35,989 bases of DNA, from contig CAIYZD010000706.1 of assembly GCA_903930585.1 (NCBI GenBank), forward strand, positions 1 through 35,989, given 5' to 3'. Position numbers and translations under genes: made by a program. The notes under the pieces were generated by a model, which saw only the letters and a list, made by a program, of their open reading frames with translations, had not been told where the DNA came from and made no database searches. This DNA comes from an uncultured Geobacteraceae bacterium (GTDB lineage Bacteria; Desulfobacterota; Desulfuromonadia; Geobacterales; Pseudopelobacteraceae). Below, piece by piece: positions 18,579 to 29,282 of the stretch (its first letter is position 1; each line of letters opens with the position of its first letter).

Positions 18579-19003
18579 TGCGGGTTTTTTTTGATTCATC
18601 TGCTTTTGCAAAACGCTATGTTCGTGAAGAGGGGAGTGAACTTGTGCTGTCCTGGTGCGATCAGGCAACGGAACTCTGTCTGTCCGGTATTGCCCTGCCC
18701 GAAATCATTTCAGCCTTTTGTCGCCTTCAGCGTGAAAACCGGATCACTCCGCTTCAATATAGACATTTAAAGGCCATGCTCATTGCTGATGTTGTTGATG
18801 CGGCCGTTTGCGATCTGGCCCCCGAGGTTATACGCCATTCGATTAACACACTGGAAAGTAATACTCTGCGTGGAATGGATGCCATCCATATAGGAAGCGC
18901 CCTGGCACTCAACGCAGATGTATTTATCTCCTCTGACGCCCGGCAGTGTATTTCTGCGGAACGAGCCGGACTGCGAGTTGTGCAGGTATCCAGTAATGGC
19001 TGA
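18578..19003 (+). CDS. PIN-domain toxin (VapC-like)
   Basis: [52 protein letters not shown]. Stop/start overlap with the antitoxin. Confidence 0.87.
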   Translation: MRVFFDSSAFAKRYVREEGSELVLSWCDQATELCLSGIALPEIISAFCRLQRENRITPLQYRHLKAMLIADVVDAAVCDLAPEVIRHSINTLESNTLRGMDAIHIGSALALNADVFISSDARQCISAERAGLRVVQVSSNG

Positions 19004-21608
19004 ACAAACCCCCATGATGCGCCAATATCTGGAGATCAAATCGGGATATCCCGATGCGATCCTCTTCTTCCGCATGGGGGATTTTTATGAGATGTTTCTG
19101 GATGACGCCCTGTTGGCTTCCCGCGTCCTTGACATCGCCCTGACCTCCCGAAACAAGGGGAGCGGCGACGAGATCCCGTTTTGCGGTGTTCCCTACCATT
19201 CAGTAGCTCCCTACATTGCCCGGTTGATCGAAACCGGCCACAAGGTTGCCATCTGTGAACAGGTTGAAGATCCGAAACAGGCCAAGGGGATCGTCAGGCG
19301 CGAAGTCGTCAGGGTTGTCACCCCCGGCCTGTTGATCGAATCCGAAAGCCTGGTGCCGGACGAAAATAATTATCTGCTGGCGCTCTGCGCCGAATCGGGA
19401 GGCAACTGGGGGTGTGCCTGGCTGGATGTTTCAACCGGTGAATTCCGGGCGACTGAATTGGCCGGTGCCGCCGCCGCGCTGGCCGAAGCGGTCGGGATCA
19501 ATCCCCGTGAGATTCTGCTCTCCGACGCCCTTGAGCGTGCCGCTCTGCCGCCCGATCTCCGCGCCTTTCTGGGGGAGCGGATCGTTTCTCGTGCTCCCGG
19601 CTGGATCTATGATCGCGACTATGCCACGACGCTGCTCTGCAATCATTTCGGCGCCGCCTCGGCCGAGGCGCTCGGCCTGGAAGGGGCGCCCGCCGCACTG
19701 CTGGCTGCCGCTGCCGCGCTCTATTACCTGCGGGAAAACCGCAAAGCGGCGCTGCCGCACATCCGTGATATTATTGTCTCGCGCCGGAGTCAGCATCTGG
19801 CCCTTGATCCAGCGACCCGCCGCAATCTGGAGATTACCGCGAGCATGGCCGAGGGGAAACGCGCCGGTTCGCTGCTCGGCTGTCTGGACCGCACCGGAAC
19901 CGCCATGGGCGCCCGCCGTTTGAAGCAGTGGCTCAGTTATCCCCTGATCGAGTTGGCGCCGATCAGGGAGCGACTGGACGCGGTTGAAGAGTTGCTGGAG
20001 TCACCCGGCCTCCGGGAAGAACTGACAGCGCGCTTGAAAAATATCGCCGACCTGGAACGGCTCAACGGCCGCATCGGCATGGCCAGCGCCGGCGGCCGCG
20101 ATCTGCGGGCACTGCACGATTCACTGATTCATCTCCCCCCTCTGCTGGATCAATTGACGGTAGTGCAGAGTCCCCTCTTGAAGTCGCTGCGGGTCTCCAT
20201 AGATCCGCTGGAGGAGATCTGTGCCCTGGTGGCGCGTGGTATTATTGAAAATCCGCCGTTCTCGCTGCGTGAAGGGGGGATCATCGCTTCAGGTTACAAT
20301 GATGAGCTGGACGAATTGCGTGCCATCAGCAGTGAAGGGAAGGGGTTCATCGCCCGGATGGAGGCTCAGGAGCGTGCGCGCACCGGCATCTCGACCCTCA
20401 AGATCCGCTATAATCGCGTCTTCGGCTATTCGATCGAGATTACCAAAAGCAACCTGGCCAATGTCCCGGCTGACTATATCCGACGCCAGACCCTGGCCAA
20501 TGCCGAGCGGTATATAACTGCCGAGTTGAAAGAGTACGAGGAGAAGGTGCTGGGTGCGGAAGATCGTATCTGCGCCCTGGAATTCACCCTGTTTCAGGAA
20601 ATCCGCGAACTCGTCGCCGGTCAGGCTGAACGGATCGCCCGCACCGCCGACGGCATGGCGGTTCTGGATGTGCTCATGTCGCTGGCACTGGTGGCCGGTG
20701 AACGCAATTACTGCAAACCGCTCGTGGACGAGTCGAACGTTATCGATATCCGTGATGGTCGCCACCCGGTGATCGAGGCGATGAAGCTGGGGGAACGCTT
20801 CGTACCGAACGACACGCTGCTCGATGCGGACAGTAACCAACTGCTGATGATTACCGGCCCCAACATGGCCGGTAAATCGACCTATATGCGCCAGGTGGCG
20901 CTGATCACCCTGATGGCCCAGGCGGGCAGTTTCGTCCCTGCGGGCGAGGCGCGCATCGGCATCGCCGACCGCATCTTCACCCGTGTCGGAGCGGGGGACA
21001 ACCTGGCCCGCGGTCAGTCCACCTTCATGCTGGAAATGATGGAGGCGGCCGGTATCCTCCGCAATGCCACCCCGCGCAGCCTGATAATCATGGACGAGAT
21101 CGGTCGCGGTACCTCGACTTTTGACGGCGTTTCCATCGCCTGGGCAGTGGCAGAGTATATCCACGACGTCCCGACCTGCCGCAGTCGTACCCTCTTTGCC
21201 ACCCATTATCATGAGCTGACCGAGCTGGCGACTACCCGGGAACGGATCAAGAACTTTACCGTGGCGGTACGGGAATGGAACGATCAGGTCATCTTCCTCC
21301 GCACGATCATCCCCGGCGGAGCCTCCCACTCCTATGGTATCCAGGTGGCCCGGTTAGCGGGGATGCCGTCCGATGTTATCGAACGGGCCAAGGAGATCCT
21401 GCGCAACCTGGAGAACGGTGAGTTCGAAGAGGGGGCGCCGCGTCTGGCCAAGAGCAGCAAAAAACCGCCTCGCGAACCGTCACCCCAGTTCTTGCTGTTT
21501 GAAACCAGCGAAGATCAGCTGCGCCTGCGCCTCAAAAAGCTTAATATCGCCACCCTGACGCCGCTGGAAGCGCTCAACCTGCTGGACGAGTTAAAGCGGA
21601 TGGTCTGA
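18996..21608 (+). CDS. mutS: DNA mismatch repair protein MutS
   Basis: [56 protein letters not shown] (Walker A), [36 protein letters not shown]. 8-nt overlap with the upstream vapC-like gene. Confidence 0.97.
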   Translation: MAEQTPMMRQYLEIKSGYPDAILFFRMGDFYEMFLDDALLASRVLDIALTSRNKGSGDEIPFCGVPYHSVAPYIARLIETGHKVAICEQVEDPKQAKGIVRREVVRVVTPGLLIESESLVPDENNYLLALCAESGGNWGCAWLDVSTGEFRATELAGAAAALAEAVGINPREILLSDALERAALPPDLRAFLGERIVSRAPGWIYDRDYATTLLCNHFGAASAEALGLEGAPAALLAAAAALYYLRENRKAALPHIRDIIVSRRSQHLALDPATRRNLEITASMAEGKRAGSLLGCLDRTGTAMGARRLKQWLSYPLIELAPIRERLDAVEELLESPGLREELTARLKNIADLERLNGRIGMASAGGRDLRALHDSLIHLPPLLDQLTVVQSPLLKSLRVSIDPLEEICALVARGIIENPPFSLREGGIIASGYNDELDELRAISSEGKGFIARMEAQERARTGISTLKIRYNRVFGYSIEITKSNLANVPADYIRRQTLANAERYITAELKEYEEKVLGAEDRICALEFTLFQEIRELVAGQAERIARTADGMAVLDVLMSLALVAGERNYCKPLVDESNVIDIRDGRHPVIEAMKLGERFVPNDTLLDADSNQLLMITGPNMAGKSTYMRQVALITLMAQAGSFVPAGEARIGIADRIFTRVGAGDNLARGQSTFMLEMMEAAGILRNATPRSLIIMDEIGRGTSTFDGVSIAWAVAEYIHDVPTCRSRTLFATHYHELTELATTRERIKNFTVAVREWNDQVIFLRTIIPGGASHSYGIQVARLAGMPSDVIERAKEILRNLENGEFEEGAPRLAKSSKKPPREPSPQFLLFETSEDQLRLRLKKLNIATLTPLEALNLLDELKRMV

Positions 21609-21627
21609 GGGGGATGGAACCTATTAC

Positions 21628-21918
21628 ATGGGCGTAGAAATTTATGTGGGGCATATCTCCGGTACGGTTACGGAAGACGAAGTGCGGAAACTGTTTTCCG
21701 TGGTCGGTACGGTTTCATCCGTCCACCTCGTAACCGACTCCGGTACCGGCGAATTCCGGGGATGCGGCTATGTCAGGATGTCGACTGAAGATGAGGCCAG
21801 AGAGGCGATTGATCTTTTAAATGGGGCCAAGCTTGGTGACCGGTTGATTGTTGTCAGAGAGGCCCCGCCCAAAAACTTCAAGAAAACCGGCTCGCCCAGG
21901 ATTAGGCATATACGGTAA
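21628..21918 (+). CDS. Bacterial RRM-type RNA-binding protein
   Basis: EIYVGHISGTVTEDEVRKLFSVVGTVSSVHLVTD…FRGCGYVRMSTEDEAREAIDLLNGAKLGDRLIVVREA: RRM fold with RNP2 and RNP1 positions. Confidence 0.85.
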   Translation: MGVEIYVGHISGTVTEDEVRKLFSVVGTVSSVHLVTDSGTGEFRGCGYVRMSTEDEAREAIDLLNGAKLGDRLIVVREAPPKNFKKTGSPRIRHIR

Positions 21919-22132
21919 AGCTGTCCCGTAAGGCCTTTTTCTCAATTGCCGATACCGGTACCGAGGGGGCTCTTTTGACTGGATCCCGGCCTGACGAGAG
22001 CGTTACGACATCCTCGGGAAGGATGAATGTGCTCCTACTAGTGGTCGTACCGGCGATTTCTCTTTTTCCGGGTATTCTTTGCTGGTCCGGTCTGATCTGA
22101 TACTGGGGGCTGTTATTGTTGACAGCTTGCAT
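21902..22132 (-). CDS. Small conserved-type hypothetical protein
   Basis: 76 aa from ATG at 22132 with a strong RBS (GAGAGGAG, 7 nt spacing) and a sigma54-like promoter upstream. The ORF track start at 22228 would lie upstream of that promoter. Confidence 0.6.
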   Translation of the reverse strand: MQAVNNNSPQYQIRPDQQRIPGKREIAGTTTSRSTFILPEDVVTLSSGRDPVKRAPSVPVSAIEKKALRDSFTVYA

Positions 22133-22193
22133 GACGGTGCTCCTCTCGATGAATAGCCGGGGTGCTTTCCGATCTATTTCATTCGATTTAGTA

Positions 22194-22209
22194 CGCATGA
22201 AGCGTGCCA
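22194..22209 (-). promoter_or_regulatory. Sigma54-type -24/-12 promoter
   Basis: Minus strand reads TGGCACGCTTCATGCG: intact GG-N10-GC spacing, about 60 nt upstream of the ATG at 22132. Confidence 0.5.
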
Positions 22210-22454
22210 TCTGAAATAATATCATCAATTACAGCGTGTTGTTTACATCGTGCCGGGTTGTATCGGGCAGGAAGCGATGCTTTGACGGAATTTTGAAACT
22301 GTTTGAATACGATTTGTGACAAGTTTCTGACACGATGGATCGGACAGGATGCCATGCGGTCAAGTTCACGTCTATACTTACGGAGGAGGCGAGGTCACAG
22401 GCGCGTCGAGCAGTGCAGCGGTTATCGGTGTGGTAAAGGGGGGGCGTGGAGGTG

Positions 22455-25097
22455 CTAACTGTTGAGAAAAAAACAGTAGTTGTTCTTGCCGCTTCTTTTT
22501 ACCGCATACATGGCGGTATCTGCGCCGTGCAGCAGTTTTTCGGCATCTTCCGCGTCATCGGGGAAGATGCTGATTCCGATGCTTGCGCCGATATGACATA
22601 TGGCTGTGCCGATGGCAAAGGGTTGCGAGAGCTGTGTCAGTATTTTCTCCGCCACGCGGGCAGCGTCGTTACGCTGTTTAAGGCTGGCAAGAATAACGGT
22701 AAATTCATCTCCCCCCATTCGCGCCACGGTGTCGGATGCCCGCAGGATTGATTTGATACGTTCTGCAACATGGCAGAGCAGTTGATCGCCCGTCTCATGT
22801 CCGTAAGTGTCATTAACGTCCTTGAAACCATCCAGATCTATGAACAGGACACTGCACCGTCTGTTTTCCCGTTTGGCAAGGGTAATTGCCTGACTGGTGC
22901 GATCAAAAAACAGTGCCCGGTTCGGCAAGCCGGTCAGACTGTCGAAATGTGCCATCTGCGCCAACTGTTCCTGAAGATGTTTGCGCTCGGTGATGTCCTC
23001 CTTTACCGCAACAAAGCTGGTGATAGTGCCGGAGGCGTTTTTGATAGGGGAGATACATGCTTTTTCCCAGAAAAGTCTCCCCTGCTTGCTCCGGTTATGG
23101 AACTCCCCCTGCCACTCCTGGCCTGCCAGAATCGTTTCCCAGAGCTCACGATAAAACTCCTCCGGCAGGGTGTCGCTCTTCAGGACACGAGGGTTCCGCC
23201 CCAGTACCTCATCTACGGCATATCCGGTCATGTGACAAAATTTCGGATTAACATATTCAATTGCTCCGTTCGCATCGGTTATGACGATGGCTGCCGGACT
23301 CTGCTCCACGGCTGTGGATAGTTTGTGCAACGTATTTTCTGTCTGTTTCCGATCGGTTATGTCTCTCCAGTGTACTAACTGCATCTTTCGGCCATGCAGG
23401 AAGATCAGTTTTAGCGAGGTGTCAACAAAAAACTCGGTGCCGTCAAGGCGGTGATGCAGCCATTCAAAATGCATGTCTTGTTGCTCAAATACCGTTCGGA
23501 TGATCGTTTCGGCTTTTTGGGAGGATACCTGTCCATCCGGCTGCAACTCCGGCGAAAAGAAGGATGGATGCCGCATCAGAACCTGCTCCTGTGACGTGGC
23601 GCCCAGCATGCGCACGGCCGCCTCGTTGCACTCCACAAAACAATTGGAATCGTCGATGAGCAGGATCGGGTCGGGGGCTTCGGAGAATATCTTGCGAAAT
23701 GTCTCTTCACTCTCCCGAAGCGCTGCCTGGGTTTGCCTTGATTCCGTAACGTCGAAGGCCAGAATCGCCACACGCCTGACCTGCATGCTCGGGTCGATAA
23801 TCGGCGTATTGACATGGAAAAAGTGGTAATTATCCCGCTGATCTTCAAACTGGACTGCCTGTCTGGTGGAGAGTGTTTTCGCAAGCAATTCACGACGAGC
23901 TTCGGCCAGGTCAGCAGGAAGATAGTCCCAGATCGGGGTGCTTATCATTCGGTCAGGTTCGGAGCCAAGGCGATGGGCAGCCGTCTTGTTTATCGCCAGA
24001 ATAATGCCGCCGGGATCGATAAGCATCATGGATTCCGGTACCGCATCCAGCAGGGAGCTGACCAGATTTTCACGGTCGCGGACGACATCGAGGTACGTTT
24101 GGGTTCGTTCTTTTTCCTCTCTGATGACCAACTCGGAATGTTCAAGCTGACGCATCCGCCTGCCGAGAATGATTGCAAGCGCTATCACTGCGGCTGTTAA
24201 CAGGATTGCCACCAGGCCGTCCTCGATGGTTTCCCGGTACCACCCGGCGAGTATGGCCTGCTTTTCAAATGACACCACGGCTACTACCGGATATCGGCCT
24301 GGCGCCTTGCAATAGGAGACGATGCGGTCGGTTGCGTCGGAGCCTTCCTGTGGATTGTGAAATGTTCCCTCATGATGCGCCTGGAGATGTGAGGTAAACA
24401 GGGGCTGATTCCCTATGTTCTGAGACATGGCCTTCTCATTAAAAGGTGCGATGACGAGATAGGAACCGTCGGTTCTCAGTAAAGAAATGCGTTGTGTGGT
24501 AATGGGGAACAGGGTGGTATAAAAGGAATCGAAGTAGTTTACACCAAGGGTAACTCCGATCAGTCCTTTGAAGGAACCGTCCGTACCGGTAAGCCGCCGT
24601 GAGAGGGAGAACCTCCATGTCTTACTCAGTCTGTTCAAATAGGGACGGGACACAAAGGATTCAGCTTTGGGATTGTCCCGGTGAAAACGGAAGTATTCTC
24701 GTTCGGATACATCCAGATGATGTGCCGGGTAGGCGGATGTCGTAGCGGTAAGTCCGCCATCCGCGTCTACTGCAAAGACGGAGCTGATTTGGGGGGCATT
24801 ATGTATGTGTGCTGCAAACAGCCGGGTGAGTTGCTGTTCCTTAAAAGCGCTTATTCCTCCTTGTCTTGCAACATCGTCCATAACGGTGTCCAGGATCCGG
24901 TCAGCCTCTCCAAACGTCCGTGAGGCATGTTCAGCCAATGTGCGGGTATAGATAAGCCCCTGCTTCTCGGCGGCTCCGACGGTGGAGGTGTAGTTGTTAT
25001 GGATGGTCAGGCTGGTAACCGCTCCCATGGCGAGGAGAAATACCGCTACCATAATGTACAAAACCTTGCTTACTCCGGCGTGCGACTGGCGCCTCAT
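22455..25097 (-). CDS. dCACHE-PAS(x3)-GGDEF sensor diguanylate cyclase
   Basis: ATG at 25097 follows GGAGGGG with 8 nt spacing (ORF track start 25154). N-terminal TM plus extracellular dCACHE-like region, PAS repeats, LTGLPNRALFFDR…VARMGGDEFTVIL with an intact GGDEF. Confidence 0.88.
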   Translation of the reverse strand: MRRQSHAGVSKVLYIMVAVFLLAMGAVTSLTIHNNYTSTVGAAEKQGLIYTRTLAEHASRTFGEADRILDTVMDDVARQGGISAFKEQQLTRLFAAHIHNAPQISSVFAVDADGGLTATTSAYPAHHLDVSEREYFRFHRDNPKAESFVSRPYLNRLSKTWRFSLSRRLTGTDGSFKGLIGVTLGVNYFDSFYTTLFPITTQRISLLRTDGSYLVIAPFNEKAMSQNIGNQPLFTSHLQAHHEGTFHNPQEGSDATDRIVSYCKAPGRYPVVAVVSFEKQAILAGWYRETIEDGLVAILLTAAVIALAIILGRRMRQLEHSELVIREEKERTQTYLDVVRDRENLVSSLLDAVPESMMLIDPGGIILAINKTAAHRLGSEPDRMISTPIWDYLPADLAEARRELLAKTLSTRQAVQFEDQRDNYHFFHVNTPIIDPSMQVRRVAILAFDVTESRQTQAALRESEETFRKIFSEAPDPILLIDDSNCFVECNEAAVRMLGATSQEQVLMRHPSFFSPELQPDGQVSSQKAETIIRTVFEQQDMHFEWLHHRLDGTEFFVDTSLKLIFLHGRKMQLVHWRDITDRKQTENTLHKLSTAVEQSPAAIVITDANGAIEYVNPKFCHMTGYAVDEVLGRNPRVLKSDTLPEEFYRELWETILAGQEWQGEFHNRSKQGRLFWEKACISPIKNASGTITSFVAVKEDITERKHLQEQLAQMAHFDSLTGLPNRALFFDRTSQAITLAKRENRRCSVLFIDLDGFKDVNDTYGHETGDQLLCHVAERIKSILRASDTVARMGGDEFTVILASLKQRNDAARVAEKILTQLSQPFAIGTAICHIGASIGISIFPDDAEDAEKLLHGADTAMYAVKRSGKNNYCFFLNS

Positions 25098-25276
25098 GGG
25101 AACTACCCCTCCAAACGGGATCAACGGAAACAGAGCTACCACAGGGAATAACAAATATGGCGTCTTTGTGTTTCGGACTTAAAATACCATACTGTATATA
25201 TTTGTTAAATGCATAAATTTCTGCTAGAAAGAGGGCATGTTTTTAAAACGTGCGGAATCGATACATATGTGGCCCC

Positions 25277-26536
25277 ATGAATAGATGCATCTGCATAATA
25301 ACGTGTTTCCTTGTGTTCTGCCTGCTCGTGCCGTTTCCGGTTCATGCCGCCAAGAAAAAACCGGGAGTTTTCAGCGAACAGACCTCAGCCTCAATCCGTC
25401 CTCCGGCCGTTCTGAATGAGATGAAGCATTGGTCCAATCCTGATTATACGAGGATTTCGCTGGAACTTGACCGGGATGTTACCTGGGAGGCTCATGAGTT
25501 GGGTAAAGGTGGAAACGGCAAGCCCGGGCGGGTCTACATCGATCTGAAGCGGACACGGCTGGGGAAGAGTGTTACGGACATTACCATAGGAGATGGCTTG
25601 CTAAAGGGAGCCCGTGTCGGTCAGTACAAGGCTGATGTGGTACGGGTGGTGCTGGATACCGAGAACTTCAGGGAGTATAAAATATTCCCCCTGTCAGATC
25701 CGGCGCGATTGGTAATCGATGTTCGGGGCGAGCGTCCCACCGAGATATCCCGTTTGGAGCCGGTCGTCACTGCCGCACCCGAACGGGTCATGATGCCGAA
25801 GCAGGAGGACAAGCCCCATGTCGTGGAGAAAAAGCTCAAGCCGCCCCCCAAGAGTGCACTATCGAAAATCAGGCGCATAGTGGTCGATCCGGGCCATGGC
25901 GGCCATGATCCGGGCGCCGTTGGCCCGACCGGGATTCAGGAAAAAGACGTGGTACTGGCAATCGGGCTCAAGTTGCGGGAGCTGCTCACGGAAGAGCTGG
26001 GGGTGGATGTCGTCATGACCCGTTCGACCGATATATTTATTCCGCTGGAGGAGCGTACGGCAATTGCCAACAAGGTGGGAGCGGATCTGTTCCTGTCGGT
26101 ACACGCCAATGCTGCGGTCAACCGCTCCGCGGCCGGAATTGAAACGTATTATCTCAACCTGGCCAAGACCGACAAAGTGGCGCAGTTGGCTGCCAAGGAG
26201 AACGGCACGTCTCTTGAAAAAGTCAGTGTGCTGCAGGCAATTCTGTTTGATCTCATGGCTAACTACAAATTGAATGACTCGGCACATCTTGCCAATGAAG
26301 TGCAGAAATCGCTCCATAAAAAAATCCGTACCATCCACAACGATGTCAAAAATCTGGGTGTCAAGCAGGGGCCGTTCTACGTCCTTGTCGGCGCATCCAT
26401 GCCAAGTATCCTGGTTGAAACCGCCTTCCTCTCCAACGCTACGGAAGAATCACGCCTCAAAGATCCTGCATATCAGGAAATGGTTGCCAACGGGATACTT
26501 GAAGGCGTTCACAGCTACATCTCCAGTTTGAAGTAG
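25277..26536 (+). CDS. N-acetylmuramoyl-L-alanine amidase (AMIN + Amidase_3)
   Basis: Signal peptide, AMIN-like YTRISLELDRDVTW…LVIDVRGE, IVVDPGHGGHDPGAVGPTGIQEKDVVLAIGLKL, LFLSVHANAAVNRSAAGIETYYLN, ILVETAFLSNATEE. Confidence 0.92.
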   Translation: MNRCICIITCFLVFCLLVPFPVHAAKKKPGVFSEQTSASIRPPAVLNEMKHWSNPDYTRISLELDRDVTWEAHELGKGGNGKPGRVYIDLKRTRLGKSVTDITIGDGLLKGARVGQYKADVVRVVLDTENFREYKIFPLSDPARLVIDVRGERPTEISRLEPVVTAAPERVMMPKQEDKPHVVEKKLKPPPKSALSKIRRIVVDPGHGGHDPGAVGPTGIQEKDVVLAIGLKLRELLTEELGVDVVMTRSTDIFIPLEERTAIANKVGADLFLSVHANAAVNRSAAGIETYYLNLAKTDKVAQLAAKENGTSLEKVSVLQAILFDLMANYKLNDSAHLANEVQKSLHKKIRTIHNDVKNLGVKQGPFYVLVGASMPSILVETAFLSNATEESRLKDPAYQEMVANGILEGVHSYISSLK

Positions 26537-27010
26537 TTAACCGTTAAGCTGTCCACGTGCGGAGATCTCCTCGGCAGTTGCCGGTCTAATGGCGGTAACG
26601 CATGCGCTGAATACTAATGCCATGCCGGCCAGCGGGTGATTGCCGTCCAGTACCGCTTTCCCCTCTGCGATTTCAGTCACGGTATAAAAAACGGCGCCAT
26701 CCTCCAGTCCGTCTTCAGTATCGCCTTCGATCATCATTCCGACCTTGAGAGGTTGGGGCAGGTTTTCCACCGGTTCAATCTGCAGCAAGTTGAAATCGTA
26801 TTCGCCAAAAGCGTCATTGGGTTGCAGTTTCACCGTTATCGCGTCACCCACACCCTTACCCTCCAATGCATTTTCTATCGGGAGAAATACGCCGTCATAA
26901 CCGCCATGCAGATAGGAAATCGGGTCATTACCCGCATCGAGCACGTTTCCGTCGGGATCGGCAAGTTTGTAGTCAAGTGTAACGATGTCGTTTTTTGCTA
27001 TCCGGATCAT
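26537..27010 (-). CDS. FKBP-type (SlyD-like) peptidyl-prolyl cis-trans isomerase
   Basis: IAKNDIVTLDYKLADPDGNVLD…PISYLHGGYDGVFLPIENALEGKGVGD…VLDGNHPLAGMALVF. Confidence 0.88.
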   Translation of the reverse strand: MIRIAKNDIVTLDYKLADPDGNVLDAGNDPISYLHGGYDGVFLPIENALEGKGVGDAITVKLQPNDAFGEYDFNLLQIEPVENLPQPLKVGMMIEGDTEDGLEDGAVFYTVTEIAEGKAVLDGNHPLAGMALVFSACVTAIRPATAEEISARGQLNG

Positions 27011-27531
27011 GTCGTTTCCTTTACGATCTTGGCAATAGTGCGTCGTTCGGGCGATTCAGAACTGTCGGTTTGTGATAAATAAATTGAATTGACTGCGACC
27101 AGCAGTGTGTTTAGCTTGTCAAGATCCACTGCGCGTGAGCCGGGGAGTGATTCGGTTTCGGTCAGGTTAAGCGGACAGCAATCACTGCTGCGCTGGTCGT
27201 CTGTCGTGTAGACGATAGGGAGGCCATGAGTCCGGCAGATAATAGGACGGACGTCGTATAATAAGCAGCGGTGATGAAACAGAAGCGGGCAGCGCTCTTC
27301 ATCAGCATGCTCCGAAACATGGCGGCGAATCATTTCGGCCTGAGCTTCGGGCAGATTTTCCATTGCTTCCCGTATGGCTGCAGCTTCTACGGGAAAAACG
27401 GAAATAGCGGTGCAGCAGGAGCTGCACCCTTCAGAACAGGTTATCTGTTCCCCCAGCAACGCTGCAATACCGTTGCAGAGTGCGTCAACCCGCGCGATCA
27501 ACTGTTTATAGTTTTCGAGGAAATGAGGCAT
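27007..27531 (-). CDS. YkgJ-type cysteine cluster protein
   Basis: CSEGCSSCC…CPLLFHHRCLLYDVRPIICRTHGLPIVY: CxxxCxxCC … C … RPxxCRxHG pattern. 4-nt overlap with the FKBP gene. Confidence 0.82.
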   Translation of the reverse strand: MPHFLENYKQLIARVDALCNGIAALLGEQITCSEGCSSCCTAISVFPVEAAAIREAMENLPEAQAEMIRRHVSEHADEERCPLLFHHRCLLYDVRPIICRTHGLPIVYTTDDQRSSDCCPLNLTETESLPGSRAVDLDKLNTLLVAVNSIYLSQTDSSESPERRTIAKIVKETT

Positions 27532-27590
27532 GGCGGCACTGTAGCATATCTATTTGTCTGATTGTTACATGAAATTAAGGGGTTCTCGAA

Positions 27591-28661
27591 TCAATTTCCC
27601 TCACTTTGCGCTTTAAGAGCTTCCATCTGATAATACGCCCGCAAGGCATCGGTTATTTCGGCAATGTCACCGGTCATGATCGAGTCAAGACGGTACAGCG
27701 TCAGGCCGATACGGTGATCGGTCATACGCCCCTGCGGGAAGTTATAGGTCCGGATACGCTCGCTCCGGTCGCCTGAACCTACCTGCTGTTTGCGGTCCGC
27801 AGCCAGTTTTGAATCCTGAGCCTGCTGAATAGTGTCGAGAATGCGGGTTTTGAGAACTTTCATGGCCTTGGCGCGGTTCTTTATCTGGCTCCGCTCTTCC
27901 TGGCAGGCGACAACCGTGCCGGTCGGGAGATGGGTAATGCGGACGGCGGAATCGGTGGTGTTGACGTGCTGTCCTCCGGCTCCGGAAGAACGGTAGACAT
28001 CGATCTTCAAATCATCCGGGCGAATGTCTATGTCGACGTCTTCCGCTTCCGGCATGATTGCCACGGTGCAGGCGCTGGTGTGAATACGACCCTGGGCCTC
28101 GGTTTCGGGAACACGTTGCACGCGATGGGTGCCCGACTCGTACTTGAGCTTGGCAAAAACACCCACGCCTTCAACAGAAGCGATAATTTCCTTGTATCCT
28201 CCGCGTTCGGATTCGGAAGCGGAGATGATTTCGACTTTCCAGCGGTTGGTGTCGGCGTAGCGTGAATACATCCGGAACAGGTCTCCGGCGAAGAGGGCTG
28301 ACTCGTCGCCGCCGGTGCCGGCGCGAATTTCCAGAATAACACTCTTGTCATCATTGGGATCTTTGGGGAGCAGTAACAGCTGGATTTCGGCGTCGAGCCG
28401 GCCCTTTTCCGCCTCCAGATTCTTCAGCTCCTCTTCTGCCATTTCTTTCATGTCGGGATCTGCCAGCAGTTCCCGGTTGTCGGTAATTTCGCACAAGACT
28501 TTCCGGTAGCGGCGATAGACTGCTACCAGTTCGCTCAGGTCGGAATGCTCACGGGAAAGTTTGCGGAATTCAGGCTGGTTCGATATGACGACCGGGTCCG
28601 AGAGCAGTGCTTCAAGCTCCTGATAGCGTCGTTCCAGTTCTTCAATCTTGTCCATCATCAT
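27591..28661 (-). CDS. prfA: Peptide chain release factor 1
   Basis: [31 protein letters not shown] and [26 protein letters not shown] (GGQ). RF1-type C-terminus with the r[13 protein letters not shown] motif. Start may be 28655. Confidence 0.96.
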   Translation of the reverse strand: MMMDKIEELERRYQELEALLSDPVVISNQPEFRKLSREHSDLSELVAVYRRYRKVLCEITDNRELLADPDMKEMAEEELKNLEAEKGRLDAEIQLLLLPKDPNDDKSVILEIRAGTGGDESALFAGDLFRMYSRYADTNRWKVEIISASESERGGYKEIIASVEGVGVFAKLKYESGTHRVQRVPETEAQGRIHTSACTVAIMPEAEDVDIDIRPDDLKIDVYRSSGAGGQHVNTTDSAVRITHLPTGTVVACQEERSQIKNRAKAMKVLKTRILDTIQQAQDSKLAADRKQQVGSGDRSERIRTYNFPQGRMTDHRIGLTLYRLDSIMTGDIAEITDALRAYYQMEALKAQSEGN

Positions 28662-28957
28662 ACGTCGTATCCATCATCGCCGTTTTATCGGCGGCTTTTT
28701 CTTCAATTAATCTGATCAGCGGATTCACAATATAACAGGTTAACTATCCAATATACATGGTCTTATTTTATTGCAAAATAATTAGGTAGGATATGGGTCG
28801 TATTGCCTGCGCTTTTGATTTGTTTGAAGTATCGCGAGTATAGCGCATTATTACATTCTTCCCAAATAAAAAAACCGCCCATGGTGAAATCTGTTTGGGA
28901 GTAATATGATTGCGCAATCCGTGGGGATTTGGCATAAATGCTAAAGAGGATGACAAT

Positions 28958-29011
28958 ATGAAGAAATCCATTGGAGGACTATTCTCCATAGGAAAGGAGT
29001 TTCAGAAATGA
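28958..29011 (+). CDS. Short upstream ORF (MKKSIGGLFSIGKEFQK)
   Basis: 17 codons after AGAGGA. Its TGA overlaps the next ORF's ATG (ATGA), and the downstream RBS (GGAAAGGAG) lies inside it. Confidence 0.4.
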   Translation: MKKSIGGLFSIGKEFQK

Positions 29012-29205
29012 ACAGTCCCGGTATCTCTGCACTGGACCGAGCATTGGCAAAAGTCTGCGAATCATGTCCGGTCTGTCTTCATGCCCGCTACCATCAAAAG
29101 GGCATCGTGTATAACTTCGTCAAGAGTATCGAAACCGATATTTGCCCGTTCTGCAAAGCATACGAACGGGTGCATGGTAAAAAGGCCCACGAAAAGAGAG
29201 GGTAA
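29008..29205 (+). CDS. Small Cys-rich (zinc-binding-like) hypothetical protein
   Basis: 65 aa with VCESCPVCLHARYH and DICPFCKAY: two CxxC-type pairs. AAAGGAG RBS upstream. Confidence 0.65.
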   Translation: MNSPGISALDRALAKVCESCPVCLHARYHQKGIVYNFVKSIETDICPFCKAYERVHGKKAHEKRG

Positions 29206-29282
29206 TTATGTCATCAGTCGTGAGGAATGATAACAGAGATGAGCGAACCCAATATGACCCGTATCGCAGAAAGGAATAAACC

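Noticed and set aside
20289-21329. 346-aa minus-strand ORF
   Set aside because: Antisense to the MutS ATPase domain. His/Asp-rich shadow translation typical of reverse-frame coding DNA.
28768-28989. 73-aa minus-strand ORF
   Set aside because: Lies across the AT-rich intergenic region with no RBS or recognisable motif.
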